Below are positions 48,896 to 60,784 of a stretch of 64,000 nucleotides of DNA, one piece after another. The notes beneath the pieces were generated by a model, which had not been told where the DNA came from, did not search any database, and saw only the letters and a program-made list of their open reading frames with translations. This DNA comes from Mytilus californianus (lineage: Eukaryota; Mollusca; Bivalvia; Mytilida; Mytilidae), in the NCBI RefSeq assembly GCF_021869535.1, contig NW_026262712.1:50016884-50080883 (forward strand), read 5' to 3'. The number at the start of each line of letters is the position of its first letter. The stretch's first letter is position 1. The translations under genes and the position numbers were made by a program.

Positions 48896-49323
48896 TTCCC
48901 AAAAAAAAAGTGTATGGTGTAATGGTGTATGGCATATGGTGCAATGGTAGAAGGTGTTTGGTGCTATGGTGTATGGTGTAAGGGGAATGGTGTAATGGTG
49001 TAAGTAACGTGCGATCGGGAATGGTGTGAATGAATGATGTACGACATTTAAAACTATGCAAAATATTGATAAGAACTGATTTTTAATTTTATACATTAAT
49101 TTACAATATTGTGATCAAAATTCGTTTTTTAAAATAAATAAATAACTTTGTAGTCGCACGCTTTCTTTGAAATCAAATTGCATTATGGTGTAATGTGTTA
49201 GGTGTATAGTGCAAAGGTGTAACGTGTATGGTGTAATGGCAAAAGGTGTATGGTGTAATGGTGTATGGTGAATGGTGTAACAGTGTATGGTGTTAGTGGG
49301 AAGTTTAGACCATCCAAGGACTG
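48875..49323. mobile_element. TA-flanked MITE with minisatellite-like core
   Basis: 449-bp element between TA (48873-48874) and TA (49324-49325). The inverted ends are CAGCCCTTGGATGGTGTAAA and the complement of TTTAGACCATCCAAGGACTG, extending to 26 bp with two mismatches. The interior holds degenerate repeats of GGTGTAATGGTGTATGGTG on both sides (48911-49000, 49185-49293) around an AT-rich centre. Removing it with one TA rejoins CCT AAA CTA CAT AAG, the PKLHK motif of PLE reverse transcriptases, so it appears to sit in a PLE copy. Probably a Tc1/mariner-type non-autonomous element. Confidence 0.8.
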
Positions 49324-50760
49324 TAAACTACATAAGTGTCCTTACAAACAACGGTATATTGCTGTGTCTTCCAATTAATCCACGAAACCTCTTTCTAAAT
49401 TATTAACATCTATTTTATCAGCAATCAAAGCCGGGCTTCAAAGTTATTGTGAAACTGCCTATTCTAGAGGTGGCGTGAATCGGATGGGGATACTAAAAAA
49501 TTCCAAAGAACTTTTAGAGTACATACAATCTAAGACTCTCTCATCTTTCAATAGTATTAAAAAATTTGACTTTTCTACACTTTACACAAGTATTCCCCAT
49601 TTCAAACTCAAAGACAACTTGAAAGAGTTGGTATTGCTTTGTTTCACAAAAAAGAATGGCGAACGTAGATACAAGTATCTTGTCTTGGGGAGGGATAAAT
49701 CCTACTTTGTAAAGAATCACTCTGATTCAAAAAAAAAATTCTCTGAAACTGACATTATCAAGATGATTGATTTCTTGATTGACAACATATTTGTTACGTT
49801 TGGAGGACGTGTTTTTCAACAGACTGTCGGCATTCCAATGGGAACCAATTGTGCCCCTCTTTTTGCCGACTTGTTACTTTATTATTATGAGGCTGACTTC
49901 ATACAGGACTTCTTAGGAAGAAAGATAAGAAGTTAGCAATATCCTTTAACGTTACTTTACCGCTATATAGATGATGTTCTCTCACTAAATAATTCAATTT
50001 GGTGACTATGTTGAACGCATCTATCCCACCGAAATAGAGATAAAGATAAAACAGATACAGTTAAGTCTGCCTCGTATCTTGACTTACATCTAGAAACTGA
50101 CAATGAGGGTCGGTTGAAAACAAAACTTTACGACAAAAGAGATGATTTCAGCTTCCCAATTGTGAACTTTCCATTTCTATGTAGCAACATTCCAGCAGCG
50201 CCTGCATACGGAGTATATTTCTCCAAACTGATACGATATTCCCGGGCTTGTATTTCCTATCATGATTTCCTTGATAGAGGGTTGCTTCTCACAAGGAAGC
50301 TATTAAACCAAGAGTTCCAAATGGTGAAGTTGAACTCATCCCTTCGTAAATTTTACGGACGCTATCATGAGTTCGTTGACCGTTATGGAATAACCGTTTC
50401 ACAGATGATATCGGATATGTTCCTTATGTCGTAATTACAATCCTCTTCCTTTTTCACCACGAATGTAACCTACCGAATTAGACTATTTACCGGATTTGTA
50501 ATAACATGAGCAACACGACGGGTGCCACATGTGGAGCAGGATCTGCTTACCCTTCCTGAGAACCTGGGATCACCCTCAGTTTTTGGTGGGGTTCGTGTTG
50601 CTTAGTCTTTAGTTTTCTATGTTGTGTCTTGTGTACTATTATTTGTCTGTTTGTCTTTTTATTTTTTAGCCATGGCGTTGTCAGTTTATTTTCAATCTAT
50701 GAGTTTGACTGTCCCTCTGGTATCTTTCGCCCCTCTTCTATAGATATTTTAGTGAAATTA
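49324..50760 (+). mobile_element. Second Penelope-like element: RT core and tail B, dead
   Basis: From KLHKCPYKQRYIAV (49326) through the RT core and thumb to the 3' tail B (about 50450-50755: GAGCAACACGACGGGTGCC, GGGGTTCGTGTTGCTTAGTC, GTTGTCAGTTTATTTTCAA, GACTGTCCCTCTGG). The 5' part is interrupted by the MITE and adjoins the 4.2-kb array. Its tail differs from that of the PLE at 17.8-20.8 kb, so the two belong to different families. Confidence 0.8.
49326..50434 (+). pseudogene. PLE reverse transcriptase (second family)
   Basis: Motif A KFDFSTLYTSIP, a conserved RYKYLVLGRDKSYFVKNHSD-like stretch, IDNIFVTFGGRVFQQTVGIP followed by MGTNCAPLFADLLLYYYEAD, then YIDDVLSLNNS after a frameshift (frame 1 stops at 49934), and a thumb frame (50114-50434) with IPAAPAYGVYFSKLIRYSRA and SLRKFYGRYHEFVDRYGI. 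One nonsense codon (TAA near 49374) and at least two frameshifts. Active-site Asp residues are retained. Confidence 0.85.
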
Positions 50761-50851
50761 ATTGCCAAATTGTTATTTCAACTGAAGGAAACGGTAAAAT
50801 GTGAATGTACTTATAGTTAACCCTAACTGGAGACAAATATGATTTTATTTC

Positions 50852-51230
50852 AGGGCATGCGTTTCCTATCATACTGATTTTATAAACATCGTTATTATCT
50901 ATTGTTAATGCTCACGAGGAAGGTATTGCCAAAAGGATGTTTAATGGTAACGTGGAGGTCTCCTCTTCCAAAGTTTTCATGCACACTATGTTTGATTATG
51001 TATACCTTTTAGAAAATCTCATTCACAGTCAATGTTTCATTTGTCGTCGCTGCAAACCCAATCTACTTTCCTTGTTAAGGACAACCCATAATGAGATCGG
51101 CTTTACACTTGTCATGAAAAACAGGACATGCAGTACTACGTATGAGTTGAAACCATACGAATTCTTTATGTGGTTCATGCTGCTCAGTTCAATATCACAT
51201 TTTTTCCGCGATGGTAGACATTCATTTTAA
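50852..51230 (+). mobile_element. Decayed PLE fragment
   Basis: GGGCATGCGTTTCCTATCAT and CTCACGAGGAAGGTATTGCC match the thumb region of the second PLE. The following AATGGTAACGTGGAGGTCTC and CTCTTCCAAAGTTTTCATG is shared with each 4.2-kb unit (34072-34105 in unit 1). A GTGGTTCATGCTGCTCAGTT stretch near 51170 echoes tail B. Heavily mutated. Confidence 0.55.
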
Positions 51231-52060
51231 TAGTGTATGTTTTCATATAGGTTTAACAAAACCCAAAATACTGGAGTTTAATTTATAGTCAAGAATATAA
51301 CTGTAATACTTGACGCCGTATTCATAGATTCCGGACAACGGTCTAATAAACCTTTAACATACTTACTGGGTCAGTCGTTGTTTTTGTAGCGTATGTTTGA
51401 CATTGCTTTTGTTATTCTGCGATTTTTGTCTTTAAGTGTACCTTCACGCGTTGTCGTTTTACGCTCCGTGTATTCCAAATATTCGTTGCATGAACAATCT
51501 TGACTACTATGCATTCTAAGCATCAATGTTCATCTCTTCTACTTAGACCTCAACACTTGGTACAAGAGTACCAAACAGTGAACAATAAATATTCGGGTTA
51601 ACGAGTGACGTAACTGTCCATATTCCCACATTAAATCTGTTTCATTCTTAGATACTACCTCCTACACATTTGAACGATGGCCTTACGATGTTAATTTGTT
51701 TGAATTAATTTTATATTGAAAGCCATTGTATCTTTAATGCTTCACAATGTTGTATTTCAGTGTTTTTAAACTTCGCCGCTCATTATCACTTCAATCATGT
51801 TTTCAAAAGTTTTTGATCTAAGGAAATTGGCTGAATGCGTTTCTAGTTCATTTAAAGTAATGCTATAGATAGTTTTCCCTTGAACAAACCTTTTTTTAGA
51901 GGAGAATCATCTACGTCCCCGTTCTGTACTCTTAACGGTGTTATATTTCTTTTGACAATCGATAAAGTACCAAATTTTCTTTCTGGTATCGTCTTTCATT
52001 TCCTTCTGTTTCCTGTACTGAGCTCATTGTCAAAGAACGTACGATTAACAACATGTTTAG
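51231..52060. other. Gene-less stretch
   Basis: Nothing recognised. Confidence 0.4.
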
Positions 52061-52130
52061 TTGCTACCTTCTACGTCATTTGGTCCTGGTGGAAAGTTGT
52101 CTCATTGGCATTCATACAAATCTCCTTATC
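52061..52130 (+). repeat. Fragment of repeat C
   Basis: CTACGTCATTTGGTCCTGGT, GGAAAGTTGTCTCATTGGCA and TTCATACAAATCTCCTT match repeat C with several differences. Confidence 0.5.
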
Positions 52131-52274
52131 AATATTTAGTTGCTGTGATAAGATATAACTTTTTTGCAACAATTACGTTAAATTGTCCAATTCCGTTTTT
52201 TACTGCATCTATAATCCCTACAGTAAGGGCTGAATGTCCGTCTCCGCCATCTTGATATTGTTTAAGCGTGCAAT

Positions 52275-52286
52275 TATCAATTTACT
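52275..52286. repeat. Left target-site duplication of the LINE
   Basis: TATCAATTTACT, identical to 58354-58365 on the other side of the element. Confidence 0.65.
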
Positions 52287-52645
52287 GGTTTACATTGGAG
52301 TGAGTAGTGATCAGAAAAAATGGCAGACTTTTAATATTTCTCCAGCTAAATATGGGGTAGTATGTAACTAATTGTGATTCAAAACTGACATTTTGCTTTG
52401 AAATGGAGATTTAATCATACAATTATTATGCTGTAAATTGGAAATTTGGATTTTGTCAGCGCAAAAGTGAGTAACAGGTCAACTGGTCAAGTTTTGGACG
52501 ATCTTTTTGTTCTCGACAATCCTGTTGCAAACATTGTAAATACACACTCACTGAAAAATATGATCACACAATCCCGATAATTTAATATAAAATATTAGAT
52601 AATTCAATTAGTCTTTGATCGTCATATCAACATCTAGCATTCACT

Positions 52646-53675
52646 ATGGGACGTACTGGCAGAGGAAGGGGGTGTTATAAACGGGGTTTTCAGAGTTCCC
52701 AGGGTCAGGAACAGGCTCAGGGCCGTGGTGGCCACCATTCCGCGAAACGATTTCGAACTGGTAGTAGTGACATTGAAAACGATGACCCTGAAGTCATGTT
52801 GGATGTATTCGTAGGCATCCTCAATGACCAAAAGATCATGGACAAGTTTGTTGCTTCCTTGTGTGACATACCCCATTTGAAATCAAAGCTCGTTGAACGT
52901 CTACTCCCATCCCTTGACGCACATTTATCGGGCATCTTAACACCTTTACGTAAAAATGTTGAAATAATGAGTGATAAATTAACAAAATACGAAACAAAAT
53001 GTGAAGAACTGGAGTGGATGAACGATGACCTTGAACAATACACTCGCAGACAGTCAATTCGTATAGCAGGTATCCCCGAAAATTTTTTCGAAAGTACCGA
53101 TGATGAAATACTTAAATTTTCTAACGATGTGCTTTATTCTCAGTTAAAACCTGGTGAAATAGACAGATCTCACAGAGTAGGTCCTCCGCGATCTAATGAT
53201 AGTAACCAAAAGCCTCGTGAAATTATTGTTAGGTTTGTGTTTTACAAAAGCAGACAAAAACTCTTAAAATGTAAAAAAAAAAACAATGCATGAATCCAGA
53301 AAGAGCAATGGTACTAACTACCTGATGTATGAAGACCTCACACGCAAGCGATCTGAACTAGCCTATAATGCACGTTGGCTAAAAAACAACAACTACATTA
53401 AAGAAACCTGGACTTTTGATGGGAAAGTTTTTATCAAAATGCCAGACGACCGCATTTTTTTGTGCACTAGACCCTCAGATTTTCCGACGGCATTCCAACA
53501 ACATCTACCTATCAATAATAAACCTTCCAAACCAGATGATAACAACAAAGGCAAACGACCATCCAGTTATGCTAAAACGGTTAAAAACATTAAACAGTCA
53601 TCGGTGTCACCATCAGTACCAATACCATCACAAATGTCTCAGTCGACTATCCAAGAGGATACATCTGTTAAGTAA
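52646..53675 (+). pseudogene. LINE ORF1, nucleic-acid chaperone-like protein
   Basis: Resembles the ORF1 proteins of L1-like and related LINEs, which bind the element's RNA. The first piece (52646-53293) has a basic Gly/Arg/Gln-rich N-terminus, a helical coiled-coil-like segment (about residues 95-130) leading to LEQYTRRQSIRIAGIPE, and an RRM-like part with DRSHRVG and KPREIIVRF. The frame is lost at an 11-A run (53273-53283). The second piece (53286-53675) continues the C-terminal domain with NYLMYEDLTRKRSELAYNAR and TWTFDGKVFIK, ending in a Ser/Pro-rich tail. The homopolymer frameshift could be a true mutation or a sequencing error. The ATG at 52646 lies in a good context (ACTATGG). Confidence 0.85.
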
Positions 53676-54159
53676 CCATCTGCTTCTAAAGTAGATACAG
53701 AACACACCATAGGCACCGGGGATACCTCTAACAGTTTGTAATCAAAAATTCGATTAATAAATATGTGCTGGTTAACAATATTATTATCTTATTTGTAAAC
53801 AAAAACACGTGTTTAAAAGCACATGACTTTCTTTTTATAGTTGAACTAAATACTGACAAGGTCACAATGGTCTATCTGACTTCCATATTTAGCAATATAG
53901 CTCTAATTATAAGTAACTACTATTGCATTCAGCTTTGACTTACTTGAACAATAACACACCTTTTTTGATTTCTTTATCTTATATATTAATATTTATATAT
54001 ATGTTACATTTGATGAGAATGATTCTTTTTATTTTGGTGCATTACAACCTATGTTTCGGTACTTTTGTTGTTGGGTCTTATGTTTATATATTTGTTTACT
54101 TCCGGAAAAGGAGGACACTACCAAATATTCATTTAATTTTTGACACATACGATTAAATC

Positions 54160-55082
54160 ATGATCACTATTAAGTGTATGAACATTATTGGTAAGTGTCC
54201 CTCAACATTTAACTGTATCAATCACCTTAGGTGTTATATACTGTATAAACTTATCTTCCTGTTTTTTGTCAGCAGAAACATTATTATCAACTTACATTTT
54301 TCACATATCTTGTCAATGTTTCTTGTACGGTATGGTATTGAGCGGAACCCAGGTCCATATCGCTCAACTGATTTACGTAATATTAAAATTGTTCACAATA
54401 ATGTATGTAGCTTTCCACAAAATGTAGATTTAATTGAATGTGAATTAGGCAAGTATGATATTATTGCTTTATTGCTCTTTCTGAGTCCCATCTAGATGAT
54501 GGCATATCTAATGAATCAATAGCCTTAGCCGGTTTTCAAAAGCCTATTAGATTAGATAGAACACGAGCAGGCGGGGGTGTCATTATTTATGTTAAAAATT
54601 ATTTATACTGTGAAAAATTACCTGAATTGGCAAAACCAGATTTGGAATTATTGTGGTTGAAAATCTCAACCCAACACTATCATTTTTTACTTGGTGTTTT
54701 TTACAGACCCCCCAATTCTCGCGTGAAACTATGGGATGACTTTTATGATTCTGTGTCGAAAGCTTTAGACAAGAACTTGCCTGTTTTTCTGACAGGTGAT
54801 TTCAATGTCGATATGCTATCAAGCAATAATATGCCACGTAGAAGTAGTAACAATTTGAGAAATATTTTGCAACGCTTGAATATGTACAATTTTGTCTTTG
54901 AAAAGACAAACTTTACTACTAATACAGGCACATGTATTGATTTATTCTTGACAAACAATAAAAGTAGTGCAAGGTCAGTTGATATATTGTCACCTTTTTG
55001 TAGTACACATGCGCCTGTATCTGTCGAAGTTAATTTCAAGGTGAATAATGAATATACATACAAACGTACAATTAGAAAATAG
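54160..55082 (+). pseudogene. LINE ORF2, N-terminal part with APE endonuclease
   Basis: The target-nicking endonuclease of the LINE. A hydrophobic N-terminal segment is followed by FLVRYGIERNPGP (54319-54357), then NIKIVHNNVCSFPQN (endonuclease strand with the Asn of motif N), a frameshift at about 54470, SESHLDDGI (catalytic Glu position), RAGGGVIIYVKN, GVFYRPPNS, LTGDFNVD (catalytic Asp/Asn) and STHAPVSVEV (the His position; usual form SDHxPV). A TAG stop (55080-55082) breaks the frame before the linker. Confidence 0.85.
54319..54357 (+). other. 2A-like motif at the start of ORF2
   Basis: Encodes FLVRYGIERNPGP. The 2A ribosome-skipping consensus is D(V/I)ExNPGP; here Gly stands in the Asp position. 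Such motifs are documented near the N-terminus of ORF2 proteins of several non-LTR retrotransposons. Function in this copy is unproven. Confidence 0.55.
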
Positions 55083-55106
55083 GAAAATGCTAATTATAAA
55101 GATTTT

Positions 55107-57527
55107 GTGAGTGACTTAAACATTATTGATTGGAATGAACATTTTCACTCATGTGATAATATAAATGACATGTATTCACAATTTTTAAATATTTATTCAA
55201 CTAATGTGAATAAATATATATCAACTAAAGTTGTTACTGTACGTCCAGCTGACAAACCATTCATGAATTTCACTATCCGTAGGAAAATGAGACAAAGAAA
55301 TAGAATTCATTACAAAGCAAAAAAAACTAATAATTGTATCCATTGGCAAAAATTTAGAGAATTACGTAATGAGGTGATTGGTTTCGTTAGAAAATCTAAA
55401 GAGCAATATAAACAAAAACTTACAATGGAAACTACTGACAAAAATATACCACCAGGAAAGTGGTGGAGGATTGTAAAATCTATTTCTAAATTATCAAAGT
55501 CTCGTGAATCTACACCTTTTCTTAAATCTGAAGGTCAAATATTTTTACATCCAGTAAATAAAGCTGAACTCGTAAACACTCATTTTTCAAATATTTCTAA
55601 AATTGATATTGAGCCTGAACTTCCAAATAATGTACCAGACCCACCATTTAAAATGGAGGAAATAATTATCACAGAAGAAGAAGTTCTCGATCAATTAAAA
55701 AACCTAAACTGTAATAAACCTTCTGGTCCTGATGGTGTTTCACCTAGAATTTTGAAAGAAATTAAATCTGGTATTGTCATACCACTTTCTTTGTTATTCA
55801 ATTTTTAACTGAAACTCAAAAAGGTTCCATGTGAATGGAAAATTTCCCATGTCACTCCTGTTTTTAAGGGAAAGGGAAGCTGTCATGATCCTGTTAATTA
55901 CCGACCTATTTCACTTACAAGTATCATATAAAAAAATATGGAGGAAATTTTGTTCAAACATTTGTTTAATTACATGAAAGATCACAATATATTATGTAAA
56001 TTTCAATCTGGTTTTCAACCAGGTGATAGTACAGTAAATCAACTAGCAGAAATATATAATACTATTATTTCCAATCTTGATCAAGGAAAAGATATACGCT
56101 TTATTTTTTGTGATATTTCTAAAGCTTTCGACAAAGTTTGGCATGATGGTTTACTATATAAATTGAAAGTTTTTGGTATTCATAGTAATTTAATTGATTG
56201 GATTGGAGACTACCAAGGTGACAGATTGCAGAAAGTTGTTTTGGATGGGTTTTATTCATCTAAAAAGGTATCAGTGCAGGGGGTACCCTAAGGCTCGGTA
56301 CTGGGTCCCTTCCTTTTTTTAACTTATATAAACGACATTGTGGAAAATATGAGTAATCATATAAGATTATTTGTAGATGACACCTCTTTATATGCCATTA
56401 TTGATGATGACTATTATACTGTTTCTATGTCATTGACTGATGATCTTGGGAGGATAAAAACACGGACTGATAACTGGGCTGTTACATGTACATTTAATCC
56501 CTTCAAAACAGAAACCATTTTATTTTCTAGAAAAGACATAAATCCTCCTTCTTTATATTTTGGTATTGGTGGGGATCAAATAAAAGAAGTTAAAAGTCAC
56601 TCTCACCTAGGTCTCAACTTTGAGGGTAAGGCCAGCTGAAAATTACATATAAATGCAATTTATAAAAAAACATGTTCTAGATTACATTTATTAAGACAAG
56701 TAAAATATAGTTTCGATCGAAATGTACTTATTACAATTTATACAGCATTTATTCGCCCTATTCTAGAATACGCAAACATTATATGGGATAACTGTACTTT
56801 ACAAGAAGCTAACTTATTGGAAAGTGTTCAAATTGAAGCTGTTCATATTATTACTGGTCTCCGACGTACAACGTCTCTTAAAAAATTATACACTGAATCA
56901 GAAGGAAGAAGCATAAACTGACTACATTTTATAAAATAAAAAATGGATTCTCTCCAAGTTATATGATAGATTTATTAGAACCTTGTCTTCCCACACAAAA
57001 TGATTACAATCTTAGGAGAGATTCTCAGAATTAAACCATCCTAAGGTGCAGAACAGTTTCGTATTATAGAAGTTGCATTCCATCTGTTGTTACACTCTGG
57101 AATGAATTAGATACTAATGTAAAAAATGCTTTTTCGATTAACCAGTTCAAATCTGTACTGATAAAATATATAAACCAGAGATTCCTCCTAAATATTTTTG
57201 TTCTGGTATAAGAAAATTTAATATTAATCATTGTCAATTGCGAAATGAAGCAAGTAATTTAAATTCGCACTTGTTTCATGATTTTTTGATTGAAGAACCT
57301 TCCTGTCCTAAATGTTTAAATCAATGTGAAGACAATCAACATTATTTTTTGATTGTCCATCATACACTTTAAACAGGATCATACTCCTTGATAAACTGTC
57401 TACTTATGAAGTTGATATTGATTTAAAGTTATTACTATTTGGTGATCAATCTATGAGTATTGAAGACAATATTCAGATAGTTAAGGCTGTTCATAAATAC
57501 ATACAAAATTCAGAGAGATTTGTATAA
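55107..57527 (+). pseudogene. LINE ORF2, reverse transcriptase and C-terminal part
   Basis: Reverse transcriptase in several pieces. 55107-55808 holds the pre-RT region and NCNKPSGPDGVSPRILKEI; a TAA follows. Then VNYRPISLTSI, another TAA near 55930, and 55938-56291 with FQSGFQPGDSTVNQL, FCDISKAFDKVWHDGLL (motif A Asp) and VSVQGVP, where TAA replaces the expected Gln codon. The frame resumes with GSVLGPFLF, then FVDDTSLY (motif C, Val instead of the usual Ala), and a TGA at 56637-56639. Thumb sequence IYTAFIRPILEYANIIWDN follows. The C-terminus has a Cys/His knuckle-like CPKCLNQCEDNQHYFF near 57302. Stops and frameshifts make it non-functional. Confidence 0.85.
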
Positions 57528-58353
57528 TGAAATATATTTTACAGTCCAAAACTAAATAAACTTTTACTCTGTATGTCTGTATTTTATTTTATATTTAAGT
57601 TCTTAGACCCCAACCGGCTGAAAAATAATTAAAATTGAAACAAAAATAAAAAAATAAAAAATAAACGACAATATATTGTAATTGATATTATAAAAACTAA
57701 AAAACTAATAAATGCACCTCTATTTTTCTAGATCATACTAACCATCTTTTGTATATCTTTAGTTTCTTAAATCTATTTTTTTATTTATTTATTTTTTTTT
57801 CTTATTAACATTCTAAATTCTTTTTTATATTATTATGATTCTTTAATATATCAATATGGTTATTACTCACTGTCGTTATTCTTCAGGTGCGATAAGTTAG
57901 TAAAAATAAGTACATGAAATCAATCATGTTGTTTTGAAAAATGAGTTATTAAGATTATAATATTGAACAGCTGACTGGAGACTGTTTAATTTAATGTTAG
58001 GCCTCTAAATCAATGTTGGAGTTTATTACTTAAAATATTAATATTAATTTGTTTTCTTTTTTTTTCTGCTGAGTTAACTACATGTATTTGAAGCATTCTT
58101 AGAATATTCATACTTTTTATCTGAGTTAACTATTTGAAGCATCATTCCAGTCAGCTATGAGGTATTTTTGGAAAAATAATTATGTGTTGCCCCTTTGTTT
58201 GTGTATGTGTTGCCCCTATGTTTGTGTATGTGTTGCTTTGTTTGAATGTAATATATTGTACCTTGTTTTATGGAGAGGGCTTACATAGGCTATGCCTGTT
58301 GCCCAATCCAATTCAATTTATTTGAATAAAATACTGTTTAAACTAAATTAAAC

Positions 58354-58365
58354 TATCAATTTACT
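58354..58365. repeat. Right target-site duplication of the LINE
   Basis: TATCAATTTACT, identical to 52275-52286. Confidence 0.65.
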
Positions 58366-58420
58366 CGTAACCACTCTAGTAAGTACCGAACGTTAATGAG
58401 GAAGTATGGAATGCAAAATT

Positions 58421-58615
58421 GATCAAGTCCCTAAGCAAATGGCAAAATCAAAAGCACAAACACATCAAACGAATGGATAACTGTCATATTCCTGACCTGG
58501 TACAGGCATTTTCTTATGTAGAAAATGGTGGATAAAACCTAGTTTCATAGCTAGCTAAACCTCTCACCTGTATGACAGTTGCATAAAATTCCATTATATT
58601 GACCATGGTGTGTAA
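58421..58615 (-). repeat. PLE-type 3' tail A, solo copy
   Basis: The minus strand reads CATACAGGTGAGAGGTTTAG, GTACCAGGTCAGGAATATGA and CATTTGCTTAGGGACTTG; matches 20605-20800. No RT sequence is attached. Confidence 0.7.
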
Positions 58616-58617
58616 CT

Positions 58618-59090
58618 AATAATCTTACCTCATATAGATTTCTAGGAATATGATTGGTAAAAAACAGCCGCGTGGAGATCGTGTATATTTCATATGGGGC
58701 TTATAAGTAGGCGTGGTTTAATTCAATACACGGCTAGTATAGTGGTGTTAAGACCCTTTGTAAAAATAACTCGGTGTTGAGGAAAAATCTTGAAGGTTTT
58801 AACTGACGAAGAAAATTGATGATGAACGATTGAAATAAAATGCAGAAAACACACTAAAATCTAACAAGTTGGTTCTTAATATTGAAGACTTGATAACTAG
58901 TCTAAATGCCATATGTTAAGATAGTCGGTAATGTAGATTCGTTACACAATGTGCTAGTGACCTAATACGAGATATATGGTGTCATTAAATTCCATATGGG
59001 GTTCGAGCTTCGCTCTCAACCCATATGGAATTTAGGGACCCCACATATATCGTATAAGGTCGTGAGCACACTATGTAACTAATAGAATTA
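58618..59090. mobile_element. Repeat element with central palindrome (copy 2)
   Basis: Second copy of the element at 3268-3790. The palindrome arms, about 58942-59007 and 59011-59078, are more diverged (several mismatches) around GAGCTTCGCTC. It has the same left and right end sequences as copy 1. Confidence 0.65.
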
Positions 59091-60784
59091 CCTAGCAGAA
59101 GACAAATATGTCGTGCAAAGATATGTTTTGAAAACATGTCTTGTTTTAGAAAATCTATCTATACCAATTTAGATATCAGTGAAAAGTTGTCATTTCTCTA
59201 GTTAATTAATTTATATTTGAAACCATTGTATTGATCTTTACATCATCTGAATAGTTTGAACAATAAATAATTCAGTCATGTTCAGTCTTTCAGTTAATTT
59301 CAGGCTTATCCACTTCATTAAATTCAGTACTGTTCTGACATTTTACTTGCAGTTAATTCAGTTCTGCTCTGACATTTTACTTGCCGTCAATTCAGGACTG
59401 TCCAGTTGCTATTCAGACAGTTCGGTATGATGTTGATGTATTCAGGTAAACAACAACCACTGAACAGTATGAACATACACTGAACTGATCTTCAAGCGAA
59501 TTCTCTGAAATATACTGAATTTACAGCAGTGATAAGTTATGTAAAATATTATCATATATTAAATATGAGGTAATAGTTTATTGTTCAGTCTTTCAAAAGC
59601 TAATAAGATCAGAATGAGCGTTTCAGATCAGTATTTGTTAACTAGTGTATGATAAAATTTGTGTATTAAAGAAAAAAATTCCTAAAACATTTTGTTTTAT
59701 TTTTTCAGTGAATTCATCTTTTAAACTTATTTTTTTTAATACAAACACTCTATGTAATGGACTCTTATATAATTGCTTTTTTTTTATATGTTTTCGATTG
59801 TTTTTATCATGTGTATGCAATTATTTTCTATACTTTGACCAAGTTCATATGTCGTTGAAATATAAATTGAATTTTAATATTGCAAACGGGCTGCATTATT
59901 ACGTTTCGTTTTAGCATCACATTCAATGTTAGAACGAAAACAAATTTGGACAGCGAATTGAATTTTTAAAGAGTAAATATTTTATAGGACAGCTCTTAAT
60001 TAATACATCGGGATCAACTGTTTTTTTTTAATACATTCATACTTGAAACCAGAGATAAAACCCTGATTAAAAAATGAACATTCTGTTATTCGAACTTTTT
60101 CTAAAGTCACGTTTGCTGTATTGTTTTCCCTGGACCTGGACAGAAGGTATAGATGGGCTATGTTTTGGGGAATGAATGTCAAGTTTAACGAATGCTTTTA
60201 TTTGCCGATTGTCGTCGGCGTTAACCTTTTTGAAAGTTTTCTCCTTTAGATACCACTGGATGATTTTAAACTGATTATGATAAATATAAATGCTTCTGTC
60301 TCTATCTGCTTTATAAATCATATTAACCCTATATAAATTTCGTTCAGAATAATAGTTACAACCGTTGCTAAAAGTTGAACTTCCAAAAAAAAAAACAACA
60401 AACGTACACTTCATTGCTGTCAAACCACTTTACATGACTCACATTTTGTTTAATTTGTTTACCATGAAATATTAGCAACTGGACATGAGGCAAATATCAA
60501 TGAACCTATTAATCAAACCACCTTTAGAGTGTCACACTAATATACGTATCTTAAAATATAGAAATAATTGAATGGATATGTGAATGTTAAATAAAAGTAA
60601 CACATTATTGTTGTAATTTATGTATTCAAATCTGTATTCCCTCAACATGTTTGACGAATGAACCCACCTTAGAAAGCTTGCAGTGTGTGCAGTTGTAAGC
60701 ATTTCTTGTGTAATTAAAGAACGGTGTGTTAATCTATATATACATGCGATGTTTTATTTCATTTGATTCAGTGGTTCTCAAAAA
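59091..60784. other. Gene-less stretch with a 34-bp tandem duplication
   Basis: Contains two 34-bp direct copies (59322-59389) starting ATTCAGTACTGTTCTGACAT and ATTCAGTTCTGCTCTGACAT. The wider 59270-59520 region is rich in TTCAG. No gene recognised. Confidence 0.5.

Larger units (their letters stand above)
52287..58353 (+). mobile_element. Near full-length non-LTR retrotransposon (LINE), dead
   Basis: About 6.07 kb: 5' UTR (52287-52645), ORF1 (52646-53675, frameshifted), inter-ORF spacer, ORF2 with APE endonuclease and RT (54160-57527, several breaks), and a long 3' UTR ending with GGGCTTACATAGGCTATGCC, a potential hairpin with TTGCCC, then CAATTCAATTTATTTGAATA. Flanked by a perfect 12-bp direct repeat. 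No RNase H domain seen. CR1/Jockey-like in general organisation; I cannot fix the clade. Confidence 0.9.

Noticed and set aside
48769..48981. 70-codon frame at the array-MITE boundary
   Set aside because: It runs from PLE debris into the MITE minisatellite; an artefact of the junction.
52646..53293. LINE ORF1 as a host RNA-binding gene
   Set aside because: It lies 5' of APE and RT sequence on the same strand, inside a target-duplication-bounded element, with the coiled-coil plus RRM-like layout of LINE ORF1.
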